Under the pieces are notes generated by a model, which was given only the letters and a program-made list of their open reading frames with translations, ran no database searches and had not been told where the DNA came from. DNA of 18,749 nucleotides. Origin: Pseudomonadota bacterium. Its GTDB lineage: Bacteria; Pseudomonadota; Gammaproteobacteria; Xanthomonadales; Xanthomonadaceae. Of the stretch, positions 1 to 7,040 are shown in pieces. How positions within the stretch are numbered: position 1 is the stretch's first letter; every line of letters starts with the position of its first letter. The position numbers and the translations under genes are program-made. Location: assembly GCA_023419315.1 (NCBI GenBank), contig JAEZYE010000065.1, positions 1-18,749 of the forward strand, in the 5' to 3' direction.

Positions 1-1009
1 GCAGGGTCAGCCACCACAGGCCCGCCAGTCCGGGCAGCTTGTCCTCGCTGAGCCACTGGGTGCCGTTGAACATCAGGCTGATGCCGACCAGATAGGCCAG
101 GAAGCCCAGCATCACCCGCCCGTAACGAGTCTGACGGGGCGAACTGCGCGACAGCGGCAGGGTCAGCAGCGCGAACGCCAGCGCCAGCAGCGGCGGCGTC
201 AGGCGCGCGTGCAGCTGCGCGTTGGCGGCCGGACGCGCGTCGCCCAGCAGGTTCGAGGTGGGCTGCAGCGAGGGATCGTCCTTGTCCAGAGTGTCGGCGC
301 GGTCCGGCAGGGCGACTTCATTGGCCTTGTAGCGGATCAGCCGGTAATCCAGGCCGGGACCGTCCGGGCCCTCGACCCGGAAGCCGTCATCCAGTCTCAG
401 GTAACGGTTGCGTTCGCCCTCGAAGAACATCTGCCCGGACTTCGCCGTCACCACATCGATGCGGCCGTCCTTCGCCCGGTGCATGAACACCCTGCTCAGG
501 CCGGTCCCGTCCGGCGACAGCCCGCTCACGTAGACCACCGCGCCGCTGGACAGCACGGTGAACTTGCCGGCGTCCAGGCCCGAGACCACCAGGCTGCGGT
601 TGGCGTGTTCCAGCATGGTCTGCGCGGTGCGCAGCGCCCATGGGCCCAGCCACAGCGAGCACAGGCCGACAATCACCACCACCGGCACCACCAGCATCAG
701 CAGCGGCCGCAGCAGGCGGCGCGGGCCGATGCCGGCCGCCGTCAGCACCGCCATTTCCGAATCCCGGTACAGGCGCGAGAACGCCAGCAGCAGCCCCAGC
801 ATCAGCGCCAGCGGGATGATGTAGGGCATGTAGTTGAGGAACTGCAGGCCCAGCTGGGACAGCAGCAGGCGGGCCGGCACCTTGCCGTCCGCCACGTCGC
901 CCAGCAGGTCCGCCATCACGCCGCCCACGCTGACCATCAGCAGGATGATCAGGGTGGCCAGGAAACTCTGGGTGAATTCCCGGAACAGGTAGCGGTCCAG
1001 CTTCGGCAT
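1..1009 (-). CDS. lptF: LPS export ABC transporter permease LptF (partial, C-terminus off the left edge)
   Basis: Inner-membrane permease of the LptB2FGC complex, which extracts lipopolysaccharide from the inner membrane and passes it to the periplasmic Lpt bridge. The visible 336 residues begin MPKLDRYLFREF and follow the E. coli LptF layout. There is a first membrane helix at about 12-35, a second and third at about 53-77 and 100-123 with the conserved LYRDSEMAVLTAAG segment between them, a periplasmic jellyroll at about 130-260, and two more helices near the edge (TPPLLALAFALLTLPLSR). The family is about 360 residues long, so roughly 25-30 residues are missing. The ATG at 1009 matches the family N-terminus but has no good Shine-Dalgarno sequence. 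It is divergent from pepA, as in E. coli, and lptG would be expected beyond the edge. The family call is firm. Confidence 0.93.
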   Translation of the reverse strand, partial: MPKLDRYLFREFTQSFLATLIILLMVSVGGVMADLLGDVADGKVPARLLLSQLGLQFLNYMPYIIPLALMLGLLLAFSRLYRDSEMAVLTAAGIGPRRLLRPLLMLVVPVVVIVGLCSLWLGPWALRTAQTMLEHANRSLVVSGLDAGKFTVLSSGAVVYVSGLSPDGTGLSRVFMHRAKDGRIDVVTAKSGQMFFEGERNRYLRLDDGFRVEGPDGPGLDYRLIRYKANEVALPDRADTLDKDDPSLQPTSNLLGDARPAANAQLHARLTPPLLALAFALLTLPLSRSSPRQTRYGRVMLGFLAYLVGISLMFNGTQWLSEDKLPGLAGLWWLTL

Positions 1010-1139
1010 CAGGAGGGCTTGATCTACAATCTCGGGCTTGTGCGCCGCACCTGCGGCGGCGGTCTCTGCGGTCCGGGATGGCGCCAGCCACCTTTCATCC
1101 GGCCCGCGATTGTACGTAACTGAACCGGGAATCTGATCA
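1010..1139. promoter_or_regulatory. Divergent lptF/pepA promoter region
   Basis: This 130-base gap separates the two divergent starts and must carry both promoters unless these lie inside the genes. A TACAAT hexamer (5 of 6 to the -10 consensus) lies on the plus strand at 1025-1030, about 110 bases before pepA. Another lies on the minus strand at 1109-1114, about 100 bases before lptF. Neither has a convincing -35 box at 16-18 bases, so these are candidates only. A GC-rich hairpin-like stretch (gccgcacctgcggc) sits between them. Confidence 0.3.
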
Positions 1140-2609
1140 ATGACGCTGGAATTCACCCTGAACCGCGAAGCCCCCGCCCAGGCCGGCGTCGACTGCCTCG
1201 TGGTAGGCGCCTGGGCCGACAAGAGCCTCACGCCGGCCGCGCAGGCCGTGGATGCGGCCAGCGGCGGCAAGCTGTCGGCCCTGGTCCAGCGCGGCGATGT
1301 CGGCGGCAAGACGGGCAAGACCACCCTGCTGCACGACCTGCCGGGCGTCGCCGCCCCGCGCGTGCTGGTGGTGGGACTGGGCGAAACGGCCAAGTTCGGC
1401 GTGGCCCAGTACCTGAAGGCCGTCGGCGATGCGGCCCGCGCGCTGAAGACCGGCCCGGCGAAATCCGCGCTGTTCACCCTGTCCGAAGTGGACGTGAAGG
1501 ACCGCGATGCCGCCTGGAAGATCCGCCAGGCCGTGATCGCCGCGGACCACGCCTGCTACCGCTACACGGCCACCCTGGGCAAGAAGAAGAACGACGACCC
1601 GGGCCTGGTCCGCTTCGACGTCAGCGGCGACGACGCCCAGGCGCTGGTGCAAGGCGTGGCCATCGCCGCGGGCGTGCAGACCACCCGTGAACTCGGCAAC
1701 CTGCCGCCGAACATCTGCACCCCGGCATATCTGGCCGAGCAGGCCCAGAAGCTGGCGGCCGAAACCGGCGCCGAGGCCGAGATCCTCGACGAGGCGCAGA
1801 TGGAAGCGCTGGGCATGGGATCGCTGCTGGCCGTGGCCCGCGGCTCGGCCAACCGCCCGCGCCTGATCGTGCTGAAGTGGAACGGAGGCGGCGACGCCAA
1901 GCCGTACGTGCTGGTCGGCAAGGGCATCACCTTCGACACCGGCGGCGTGAACCTGAAGACCCAGGGCGGCATCGAGGAGATGAAGTACGACATGCTGGGC
2001 GCCGGCAGCGTCATCGGCACGTTCGTCGCGGCGGCGAAGATGAAGCTGCCGCTGAACCTGGTGGTGATCGTGCCGGCGGTGGAGAACGCCATCGACGGCA
2101 ATGCGTATCGTCCCTCCGACGTCATCACCAGCATGTCCGGCAAGACGATCGAAGTCGGCAACACCGACGCCGAGGGCCGCCTGATCCTGTGCGACGCGCT
2201 GACCTACGCCGAGCGCTTGAAGCCCGCCGCACTGGTCGACGTGGCCACGCTGACCGGCGCCTGCATCGTGGCGCTGGGCCGCTACGCCAGCGGCCTGATG
2301 AGCAAGCATGACGATCTCAGCAACGAGCTGCTGGGCGCCGGCGAAACCGTGTTCGACCGTGCCTGGCGCCTGCCGCTGTGGGACGAGTACCAGACCCAGC
2401 TGGAATCCACCTTCGCCGACGTCTACAACATCGGCGGCCGCTGGGCCGGGGCCATCACCGCCGGCTGCTTCCTGGCCCGCTTCACCGAAGGCCAGCGCTG
2501 GGCGCACCTGGACATCGCCGGCGTCTCCAACGACGAAGGCAAGCGCGGCATGGCGACCGGTCGTCCGGTCGGCCTGCTGAGCCAGTGGCTGCTGGATCGC
2601 GCTGGATGA
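1140..2609 (+). CDS. pepA: Leucyl aminopeptidase PepA (M17 family)
   Basis: Two-metal cytosolic aminopeptidase that removes N-terminal residues, preferring leucine. The E. coli homologue (XerA/CarP) is also a DNA-binding accessory protein in Xer recombination and carAB control. The 489 residues match the family. The M17 signature NTDAEGRL is at 341-348. Aligned to E. coli PepA, the metal ligands are K261, D266, D284, D343 and E345, and the catalytic residues K273 and R347 are present, so the enzyme should be active. The N-terminal 160 residues form the variable domain that binds DNA in E. coli. The start is the ATG at 1140, giving MTLEFTL as in related proteins. It heads the pepA-holC-valS series. 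The family and activity call is firm; a DNA-binding role here is inferred. Confidence 0.97.
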   Translation: MTLEFTLNREAPAQAGVDCLVVGAWADKSLTPAAQAVDAASGGKLSALVQRGDVGGKTGKTTLLHDLPGVAAPRVLVVGLGETAKFGVAQYLKAVGDAARALKTGPAKSALFTLSEVDVKDRDAAWKIRQAVIAADHACYRYTATLGKKKNDDPGLVRFDVSGDDAQALVQGVAIAAGVQTTRELGNLPPNICTPAYLAEQAQKLAAETGAEAEILDEAQMEALGMGSLLAVARGSANRPRLIVLKWNGGGDAKPYVLVGKGITFDTGGVNLKTQGGIEEMKYDMLGAGSVIGTFVAAAKMKLPLNLVVIVPAVENAIDGNAYRPSDVITSMSGKTIEVGNTDAEGRLILCDALTYAERLKPAALVDVATLTGACIVALGRYASGLMSKHDDLSNELLGAGETVFDRAWRLPLWDEYQTQLESTFADVYNIGGRWAGAITAGCFLARFTEGQRWAHLDIAGVSNDEGKRGMATGRPVGLLSQWLLDRAG

Positions 2610-2617
2610 GGCGGAAA

Positions 2618-2720
2618 GCGGGAACGGGGAACCGGGAACGGGAAATGAAGGTTTTCCGTGACCCGATCCTCTCCGCCGCGATCCATCGTCATTCCCCGTT
2701 CCCCGCTCCCGGTTCCCTGC
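2618..2720. repeat. GGGAACGG-type imperfect inverted repeat between pepA and holC
   Basis: The pepA-holC gap is largely a palindromic repeat. The left arm (2618-2646) is made of reiterated GGGAAC[G/C]G units. The right arm (2691-2720) is its reverse complement with about four mismatches and one gap, around a 44-base loop. Short purine-rich GGGAA(C/T)-type repeats are, from memory, common between genes of Xanthomonadaceae. The right arm runs almost to the holC start codon, so it lies where the ribosome-binding site should be. It could form a hairpin in the mRNA. Confidence 0.65.
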
Positions 2721-2724
2721 CCCC

Positions 2725-3144
2725 ATGCGTGCCGACTTCTACCTGATCGCCAAGCCGCGCTTCCTCGAGGAGCCGCTCAAGCTGGTCTGCGAACTGGCCC
2801 GCAAGGCCTACGACAGCAACCAGTGGACGCTGGTGCTGGCGCGTGACGCGGCCCAGGCCGAGGCACTGGACGAGCTGTTGTGGGAGTTCGATCCGGACGC
2901 CTACATCCCGCACCAGATCGCCGGCGACGAAGAGGACGAACTGACGCCCGTGCTGATCGCCACGCCGGACGTCGACGTGCCGGCCCGCGCGCTGGTGATC
3001 AATCTGCGCGACGAGGCCTTCGCCGGCGCCTGCGAGCGCGTGCTGGAAGTGGTGCCCGCCGATCCGTCCGCACGCGAACCGCTGCGCGAGCGCTGGAAGC
3101 AGTACAAGGCGCGCGGCTTTGAAGTGAACAAGCACGATATGTAG
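2725..3144 (+). CDS. holC: DNA polymerase III chi subunit HolC
   Basis: Chi is the clamp-loader accessory that binds the C-terminal tail of SSB and, through psi (HolD), the DnaX complex, so it helps the polymerase displace primase and work on SSB-coated DNA. The 139 residues are typical in length. They show the chi pattern: an N-terminal strand (ADFYLIAKP), a helix with LVCELARKAY, the LDELLWEFDPDAYIPHQIA segment, and the C-terminal RERWKQYKARGFEV. Position between pepA and valS is the same as in E. coli and supports the call. No Shine-Dalgarno sequence is visible before the ATG because the repeat arm occupies that place. A probable psi gene lies at 6603-7040. Confidence 0.95.
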   Translation: MRADFYLIAKPRFLEEPLKLVCELARKAYDSNQWTLVLARDAAQAEALDELLWEFDPDAYIPHQIAGDEEDELTPVLIATPDVDVPARALVINLRDEAFAGACERVLEVVPADPSAREPLRERWKQYKARGFEVNKHDM

Positions 3145-3148
3145 CACC

Positions 3149-3253
3149 CGTCATTCCAGCGAAGGCTGGAATCCATTTTGCCGTTGCGGTGGCATCCCGC
3201 CAGACAACGCAAAGGCAAGATCGAGATGGATCCCGGCAGTCGCCGGGATGACG
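3149..3253. repeat. REPIN/MITE-like palindromic element between holC and valS
   Basis: A 105-base element has matching inverted ends: CGTCATTCCAGCG at the left and CGCCGGGATGACG at the right. Each end carries its own hairpin: ATTCCAGC/GCTGGAAT at 3152-3172 and ATCCCGGC/GCCGGGAT around 3230-3249. Inside, TTGCCGTTGCG pairs roughly with CGCAAAGGCAA, so the whole element can fold as one long stem. Two REP-like hairpins in opposite orientation are the structure called a REPIN. GTCATTCC/GTCATCCC hairpins of this kind are, from memory, common in xanthomonads and some betaproteobacteria. It starts five bases after the holC stop and carries an in-frame ATG (3248) that could be mistaken for the valS start. 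Confidence 0.7.
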
Positions 3254-3277
3254 ACTCCAACATCCCCTCGGAATCCC

Positions 3278-6061
3278 ATGACCGACCTCGCCTCCAGCTA
3301 CGACCCGAAATCCTTCGAATCCCGCCTGTACGCGCAGTGGGAAGCGGCCGGCTACTTCAAGCCCAGCGGCAAGGGCGAACCGTACACCGTGCTGCTGCCG
3401 CCACCCAACGTCACCGGCACCCTGCATATGGGCCACGCGTTCCAGCACACGCTGATGGACGCGCTGGTCCGCTACCACCGCATGCGTGGCTACGACACGC
3501 TGTGGCAGATGGGCACCGACCACGCCGGCATCGCGACGGAAATGGTGGTCAGCCGCAATCTCGCGATGGAAGGCAAGGGCGAAACCCGCGATTCGCTCGG
3601 ACGCGACGGCTTCATCGCCAAGGTCTGGGAATGGAAGGCGCAATCCGGCGACATCATCGAACGGCAGATGCGTCGCCTCGGTGCTTCCGGCGACTGGAGC
3701 CGCAGCGTCTTCACCATGGATGCAGCGGCCTCGCGCGCGGTCAATGAAGCGTTCGTGCGTTGGCACGAAGAAGGCCTGATCTATCGCGGCCAACGCCTGG
3801 TCAACTGGGATCCGGTGCTGAAGACGGCGATCTCGGATCTGGAAGTGGAGAACGTCGAGGAAGACGGCTTCCTCTGGTCCATCGCCTATCCGCTCGCCGA
3901 CGGCAGCGGCACGCTGGTGGTCGCCACGACCCGCCCGGAAACCATGCTGGGCGACGTCGCGGTCATGGTGCACCCGGAAGACGAGCGCTATGCGCACCTC
4001 ATCGGCCAGCAGGTGAAACTGCCGCTGACCGATCGCCTGATTCCGGTGATCGCCGACGATTACGTCGATCGCGAGTTCGGCACCGGCGTGGTGAAAGTGA
4101 CGCCCGCGCACGACTTCAACGATTACCAGGTCGGCCTGCGCCACGGCCTGCCGATGATCAATCTGTTCACGCCGGTGGCGGCGATCAACGACAACGCGCC
4201 GGAGAAGTATCGCGGGCTGGATCGTTACGAGGCGCGCAAGCGCGTGCTGGCCGACCTCGAGGACGCCGGCCTGCTGGTCGAGACCAAGCCGCACAAGTTG
4301 CAGGTGCCGCGCGGTGATCGCACCAACCAGGTGATCGAGCCGTACCTCACCGACCAGTGGTTCGTGAAGATGGACGCGCTCGCGCAGCGCGGGCTGGAAC
4401 TGGTGGAAAACGGCGACGTGAAGTTCGTCCCGGCCAACTGGATCAACACCTATCGCCACTGGATGGAAAACATCCAGGACTGGTGCATCAGCCGGCAGCT
4501 GTGGTGGGGCCATCGCATTCCGGCGTGGTTCGACGAAGCCGGCAACTGCCATGTGGGCCGCGACGAAGCCGAGGCGCGCGCCAAAGCGGGCCTGGCCGAC
4601 GACGTCGCACTCACCCAGGACAGCGACGTGCTGGAAACCTGGTTTTCCTCCCAGCTGTGGCCGTTCAGCACGCTGGGCTGGCCGGATGAAGCGGCGATGG
4701 CCGAACGCGGCTTTGATCGCTACCTGCCGTCGTCGGTGCTGGTCACCGGCTTCGACATCATCTTCTTCTGGGTCGCGCGCATGATCATGGCGACCGATCA
4801 TTTCACCGGGAAGGTGCCGTTCCGCGACGTCTACATCACCGGGCTGATCCGCGACAAGGACGGCCAGAAGATGTCCAAATCGAAGGGCAACGTGCTGGAT
4901 CCGCTCGACATCATCGACGGCATTTCGCTGGAGGATCTGGTGTCCAAGCGCACCGGCGGCCTGATGCAGCCGAAGATGGCGGAGAAGATCGAGAAGGCCA
5001 CGCGCAAGGAATTCCCCGACGGCATCGCACCGCACGGCGCCGATGCGCTGCGCTTCACCATCGCCGCGCTCGCCACGCATGGCCGCGACATCAAGTTCGA
5101 CATGGGCCGCGCCGAGGGCTACAAGAACTTCTGCAACAAGCTGTGGAACGCGACCCGTTTCGTGCTGATGAACACGGAAGGCTTCTCGGCGACGGCGGCG
5201 CGCTCGATCGAGCCGGCGACGGATGCGGAAAAGTGGATCCTGTCGCGGCTTGCACAGGTGGTCGCCGAAGCGGAAGGCCACTTCGCGCAATACCGCTTCG
5301 ATCTGCTCGCGCAGGCGTTGTACGAATTCGCTTGGAACGAGTTCTGCGACTGGTTCGTCGAACTGGCCAAGCCGGCATTGAGCGGCGACGACGCGGGCGC
5401 CGCCGACAGCACGCGCCACACGCTGCTGCACGTCCTCGAATCCTTGCTGCGCCTGCTGCATCCGCTGATCCCGTTCGTCACCGAGGAACTGTGGCAACAG
5501 GTCGCACCGAAGCTCGGGATTGCCGGCGGCACGATTTCGTTGCAGGCCTATCCGGCCTCCGCCGAGTTCTCCGGAGCCGCATACGCGCAGGCTGAAGCCG
5601 ATGTCGAGTGGCTGAAGCAGATGGTCACCGCGCTGCGTCGCGTGCGCAGCGAGTTGAATGTAGCGCCTTCGCGCCAGGTGCCGCTGCTGCTGCAGGGTGG
5701 CGGCGCAGTGGAACGTGCGCGCGTGGATCGCTTCGCCGCATCGCTGTCGTTCCTGCTCAAGCTCGAATCGGTGCAGTGGCTGGACGATGGCGCCAGCGCG
5801 CCGGCGTCGGCCGCTGCGGTCGTGGGCGAACTGACCCTGCTCGTGCCGCTCGAAGGGCTGGTCGATCTCGATGCCGAACGCACGCGCCTGGACAAGGAGA
5901 TCAAACGCGTCGAAGGCGAGATCGGCAAGTGCAACGGCAAGCTGGGCAACGCCACCTTCGTGCAGAACGCGCCCACCGCCGTAGTGGAACAGGAACGCCA
6001 GCGCCTGGCCGACTGGAACCATCAGCTCGCGGCATTGCGCGAGCAGCGCGGCAAACTCTGA
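3278..6061 (+). CDS. valS: Valyl-tRNA synthetase
   Basis: Class Ia synthetase that charges tRNA-Val in the cytosol and edits misactivated threonine. The 927 residues carry the HIGH-type motif HMGH at 50-53 (after PPPNVTGTL), the CP1 editing domain at about 190-340 (ATTRPETMLGDVAV), the KMSKS loop at 531-535, the anticodon-binding helical domain, and the C-terminal coiled coil from about 860 (LDAERTRLDKEIKRVEGEI). I chose the ATG at 3278 (MTDLASSYDP) because it matches family N-termini. The in-frame ATG at 3248 lies inside the palindromic repeat and would add ten unrelated residues. It is third in the pepA-holC-valS series and ends in a hairpin before the convergent rimI. Confidence 0.97.
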   Translation: MTDLASSYDPKSFESRLYAQWEAAGYFKPSGKGEPYTVLLPPPNVTGTLHMGHAFQHTLMDALVRYHRMRGYDTLWQMGTDHAGIATEMVVSRNLAMEGKGETRDSLGRDGFIAKVWEWKAQSGDIIERQMRRLGASGDWSRSVFTMDAAASRAVNEAFVRWHEEGLIYRGQRLVNWDPVLKTAISDLEVENVEEDGFLWSIAYPLADGSGTLVVATTRPETMLGDVAVMVHPEDERYAHLIGQQVKLPLTDRLIPVIADDYVDREFGTGVVKVTPAHDFNDYQVGLRHGLPMINLFTPVAAINDNAPEKYRGLDRYEARKRVLADLEDAGLLVETKPHKLQVPRGDRTNQVIEPYLTDQWFVKMDALAQRGLELVENGDVKFVPANWINTYRHWMENIQDWCISRQLWWGHRIPAWFDEAGNCHVGRDEAEARAKAGLADDVALTQDSDVLETWFSSQLWPFSTLGWPDEAAMAERGFDRYLPSSVLVTGFDIIFFWVARMIMATDHFTGKVPFRDVYITGLIRDKDGQKMSKSKGNVLDPLDIIDGISLEDLVSKRTGGLMQPKMAEKIEKATRKEFPDGIAPHGADALRFTIAALATHGRDIKFDMGRAEGYKNFCNKLWNATRFVLMNTEGFSATAARSIEPATDAEKWILSRLAQVVAEAEGHFAQYRFDLLAQALYEFAWNEFCDWFVELAKPALSGDDAGAADSTRHTLLHVLESLLRLLHPLIPFVTEELWQQVAPKLGIAGGTISLQAYPASAEFSGAAYAQAEADVEWLKQMVTALRRVRSELNVAPSRQVPLLLQGGGAVERARVDRFAASLSFLLKLESVQWLDDGASAPASAAAVVGELTLLVPLEGLVDLDAERTRLDKEIKRVEGEIGKCNGKLGNATFVQNAPTAVVEQERQRLADWNHQLAALREQRGKL

Positions 6062-6071
6062 CAGCACAGAA

Positions 6072-6095
6072 CAGGCCCGGGCACGACCGGGCCTG
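6072..6095. terminator. Hairpin between convergent valS and rimI
   Basis: CAGGCCCGG and CCGGGCCTG form a perfect 9-bp stem around a 6-base loop, 10 bases after the valS stop and 25 bases from the rimI stop. It is followed by ACTTTACGG on the plus strand, so the U-tract is weak. The position between two convergent genes supports a terminator, possibly bidirectional. Confidence 0.65.
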
Positions 6096-6120
6096 ACTTT
6101 ACGGGGAAACATGCGGCCGC

Positions 6121-6606
6121 TCAGGCCACGTCGTCGAACATCAGCTCCATCGCCATGACCAGCGCGTCCTCGCGCCCATCGCGGGCCGGGTAATAGCGCG
6201 GACGGCGTCCGATCTCGTTGAACCCTTCGCTGTGATACAGCTGGATGGCGCCGGGGTTGGAAGGACGCACTTCCAGGAAAATGCGATGCACGCGCTGATC
6301 ACGCGCATGCTTGACCAGCGCGCGCAACAGGAAACGCCCGAATCCCCTGCCCTGGCGTTCGGGCGCGACACAAATATTGAGGAGGTGCGCCTCGTCGGCC
6401 GCGATGCTCAGGACGCCGTAGCCGATGATGAGGCCGTGCTCGCACATCACCCACGCCGGATACGCCGCGCGCAGGCAGTCACGGAAGATGCCACGCGTCC
6501 AGGGAAACGGATAGGCCCGCTGTTCGATCGCGATCACGGCATCGAGGTCGCTTTCACGCATCGGCCGCAATGACGGCGACGCGGCCTCGACACTCAACGC
6601 GCTCAC
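6121..6606 (-). CDS. rimI: Ribosomal protein S18-alanine N-acetyltransferase RimI
   Basis: GNAT acetyltransferase that acetylates the N-terminal alanine of ribosomal protein S18. The 161 residues include RAYPFPW at 30-36, the acetyl-CoA pyrophosphate loop RQGRGFGR at 84-91, and the catalytic pair E112 and Y124, which correspond to E103 and Y115 of Salmonella RimI. The C-terminal YYPARDGREDALVM is typical. I chose the GTG at 6606, whose GTGA overlaps the stop of the upstream gene and gives the family length. A longer reading frame reaching 6738 only overlaps that gene. It is the last gene of a pssA-holD-rimI set. In E. coli rimI is also directly downstream of holD. Confidence 0.93.
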   Translation of the reverse strand: MSALSVEAASPSLRPMRESDLDAVIAIEQRAYPFPWTRGIFRDCLRAAYPAWVMCEHGLIIGYGVLSIAADEAHLLNICVAPERQGRGFGRFLLRALVKHARDQRVHRIFLEVRPSNPGAIQLYHSEGFNEIGRRPRYYPARDGREDALVMAMELMFDDVA

Positions 6607-7040
6607 GGCTTCGCTTGCCTGCGCAGTGCCCGCAGGGTGGGCCACAACGCGCGCTTGGCGGCCGGGTTGCCGCGCAGTTCCGCCGAAGACGGCCATTGCG
6701 CGAACAGTTCCGCCGCGCCTTCGGCATTGGGATTGCAACCGGATGCACGGATTAACGCGAAATGCAGGCGGTCCGGCAAGCGCGACGCGGGACGCATGCG
6801 CGGTGTGGGCGCGCGCGTAACGGCGGGCGACGGCGGGGACGACATCTCCATCGCGGGTGCCTGCCGGCGTACAGGCGCAGCGGGGCTCTCAACCGCAACC
6901 GGCGGCGGTGTCTGTTCCGTTTCGATCCCGGTCGTCGCAGGCACCGCATCCGCGCTGACATAGAGCGTGTAGCCCAGCGCCGACAGCCACTGCTGCTGTT
7001 GCGGCGACCACGGCAACCCGGGTGACACGGCGGCGTTCAC
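6603..7040 (-). CDS. holD: Probable DNA polymerase III psi subunit (HolD-like), divergent
   Basis: A 145-residue protein that an automatic pipeline might call hypothetical. I read it as psi, the small link between chi (HolC) and the DnaX clamp loader. Seen in the sequence: an N-terminal helix with PWSPQQQQWLSALGYTLY at 10-27, resembling the psi DnaX-binding start (E. coli RRDWQLQQLGITQW); a Pro/Ala-rich linker at about 42-85; and a C-terminal ELRGNPAAKRALWPTL at 121-136, close to E. coli DLRANPTARAALWQQI. The middle is shorter than in E. coli psi, so the fold may be reduced. Position directly before rimI matches E. coli. The GTG at 7040 overlaps the pssA stop (GTGA), and its own stop overlaps the rimI GTG. 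Similarity is low outside the two ends, so the call is an inference. Confidence 0.72.
   Translation of the reverse strand: MNAAVSPGLPWSPQQQQWLSALGYTLYVSADAVPATTGIETEQTPPPVAVESPAAPVRRQAPAMEMSSPPSPAVTRAPTPRMRPASRLPDRLHFALIRASGCNPNAEGAAELFAQWPSSAELRGNPAAKRALWPTLRALRRQAKP

Noticed and set aside
209..1123. Plus-strand open frame of 304 residues over lptF
   Set aside because: Q/H/R-rich antisense shadow of lptF, which has clear family similarity on the minus strand.
1137..2726. Open frame of 529 residues antisense to pepA
   Set aside because: Shadow frame. The low-complexity H/Q/G/A-rich product and its start in the intergenic repeat argue against a gene; pepA has all its catalytic residues.
2999..6112. 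Open frame of 1037 residues antisense to valS
   Set aside because: It mirrors valS codons in a GC-rich genome, is rich in H, R, Q and A, and has no recognisable domain. The strong class Ia synthetase motifs on the other strand explain the region.
6607..6738. Longer rimI start adding 44 residues
   Set aside because: The extension only overlaps the holD-like gene in another frame and has no RimI similarity. The GTG at 6606 gives the family length.
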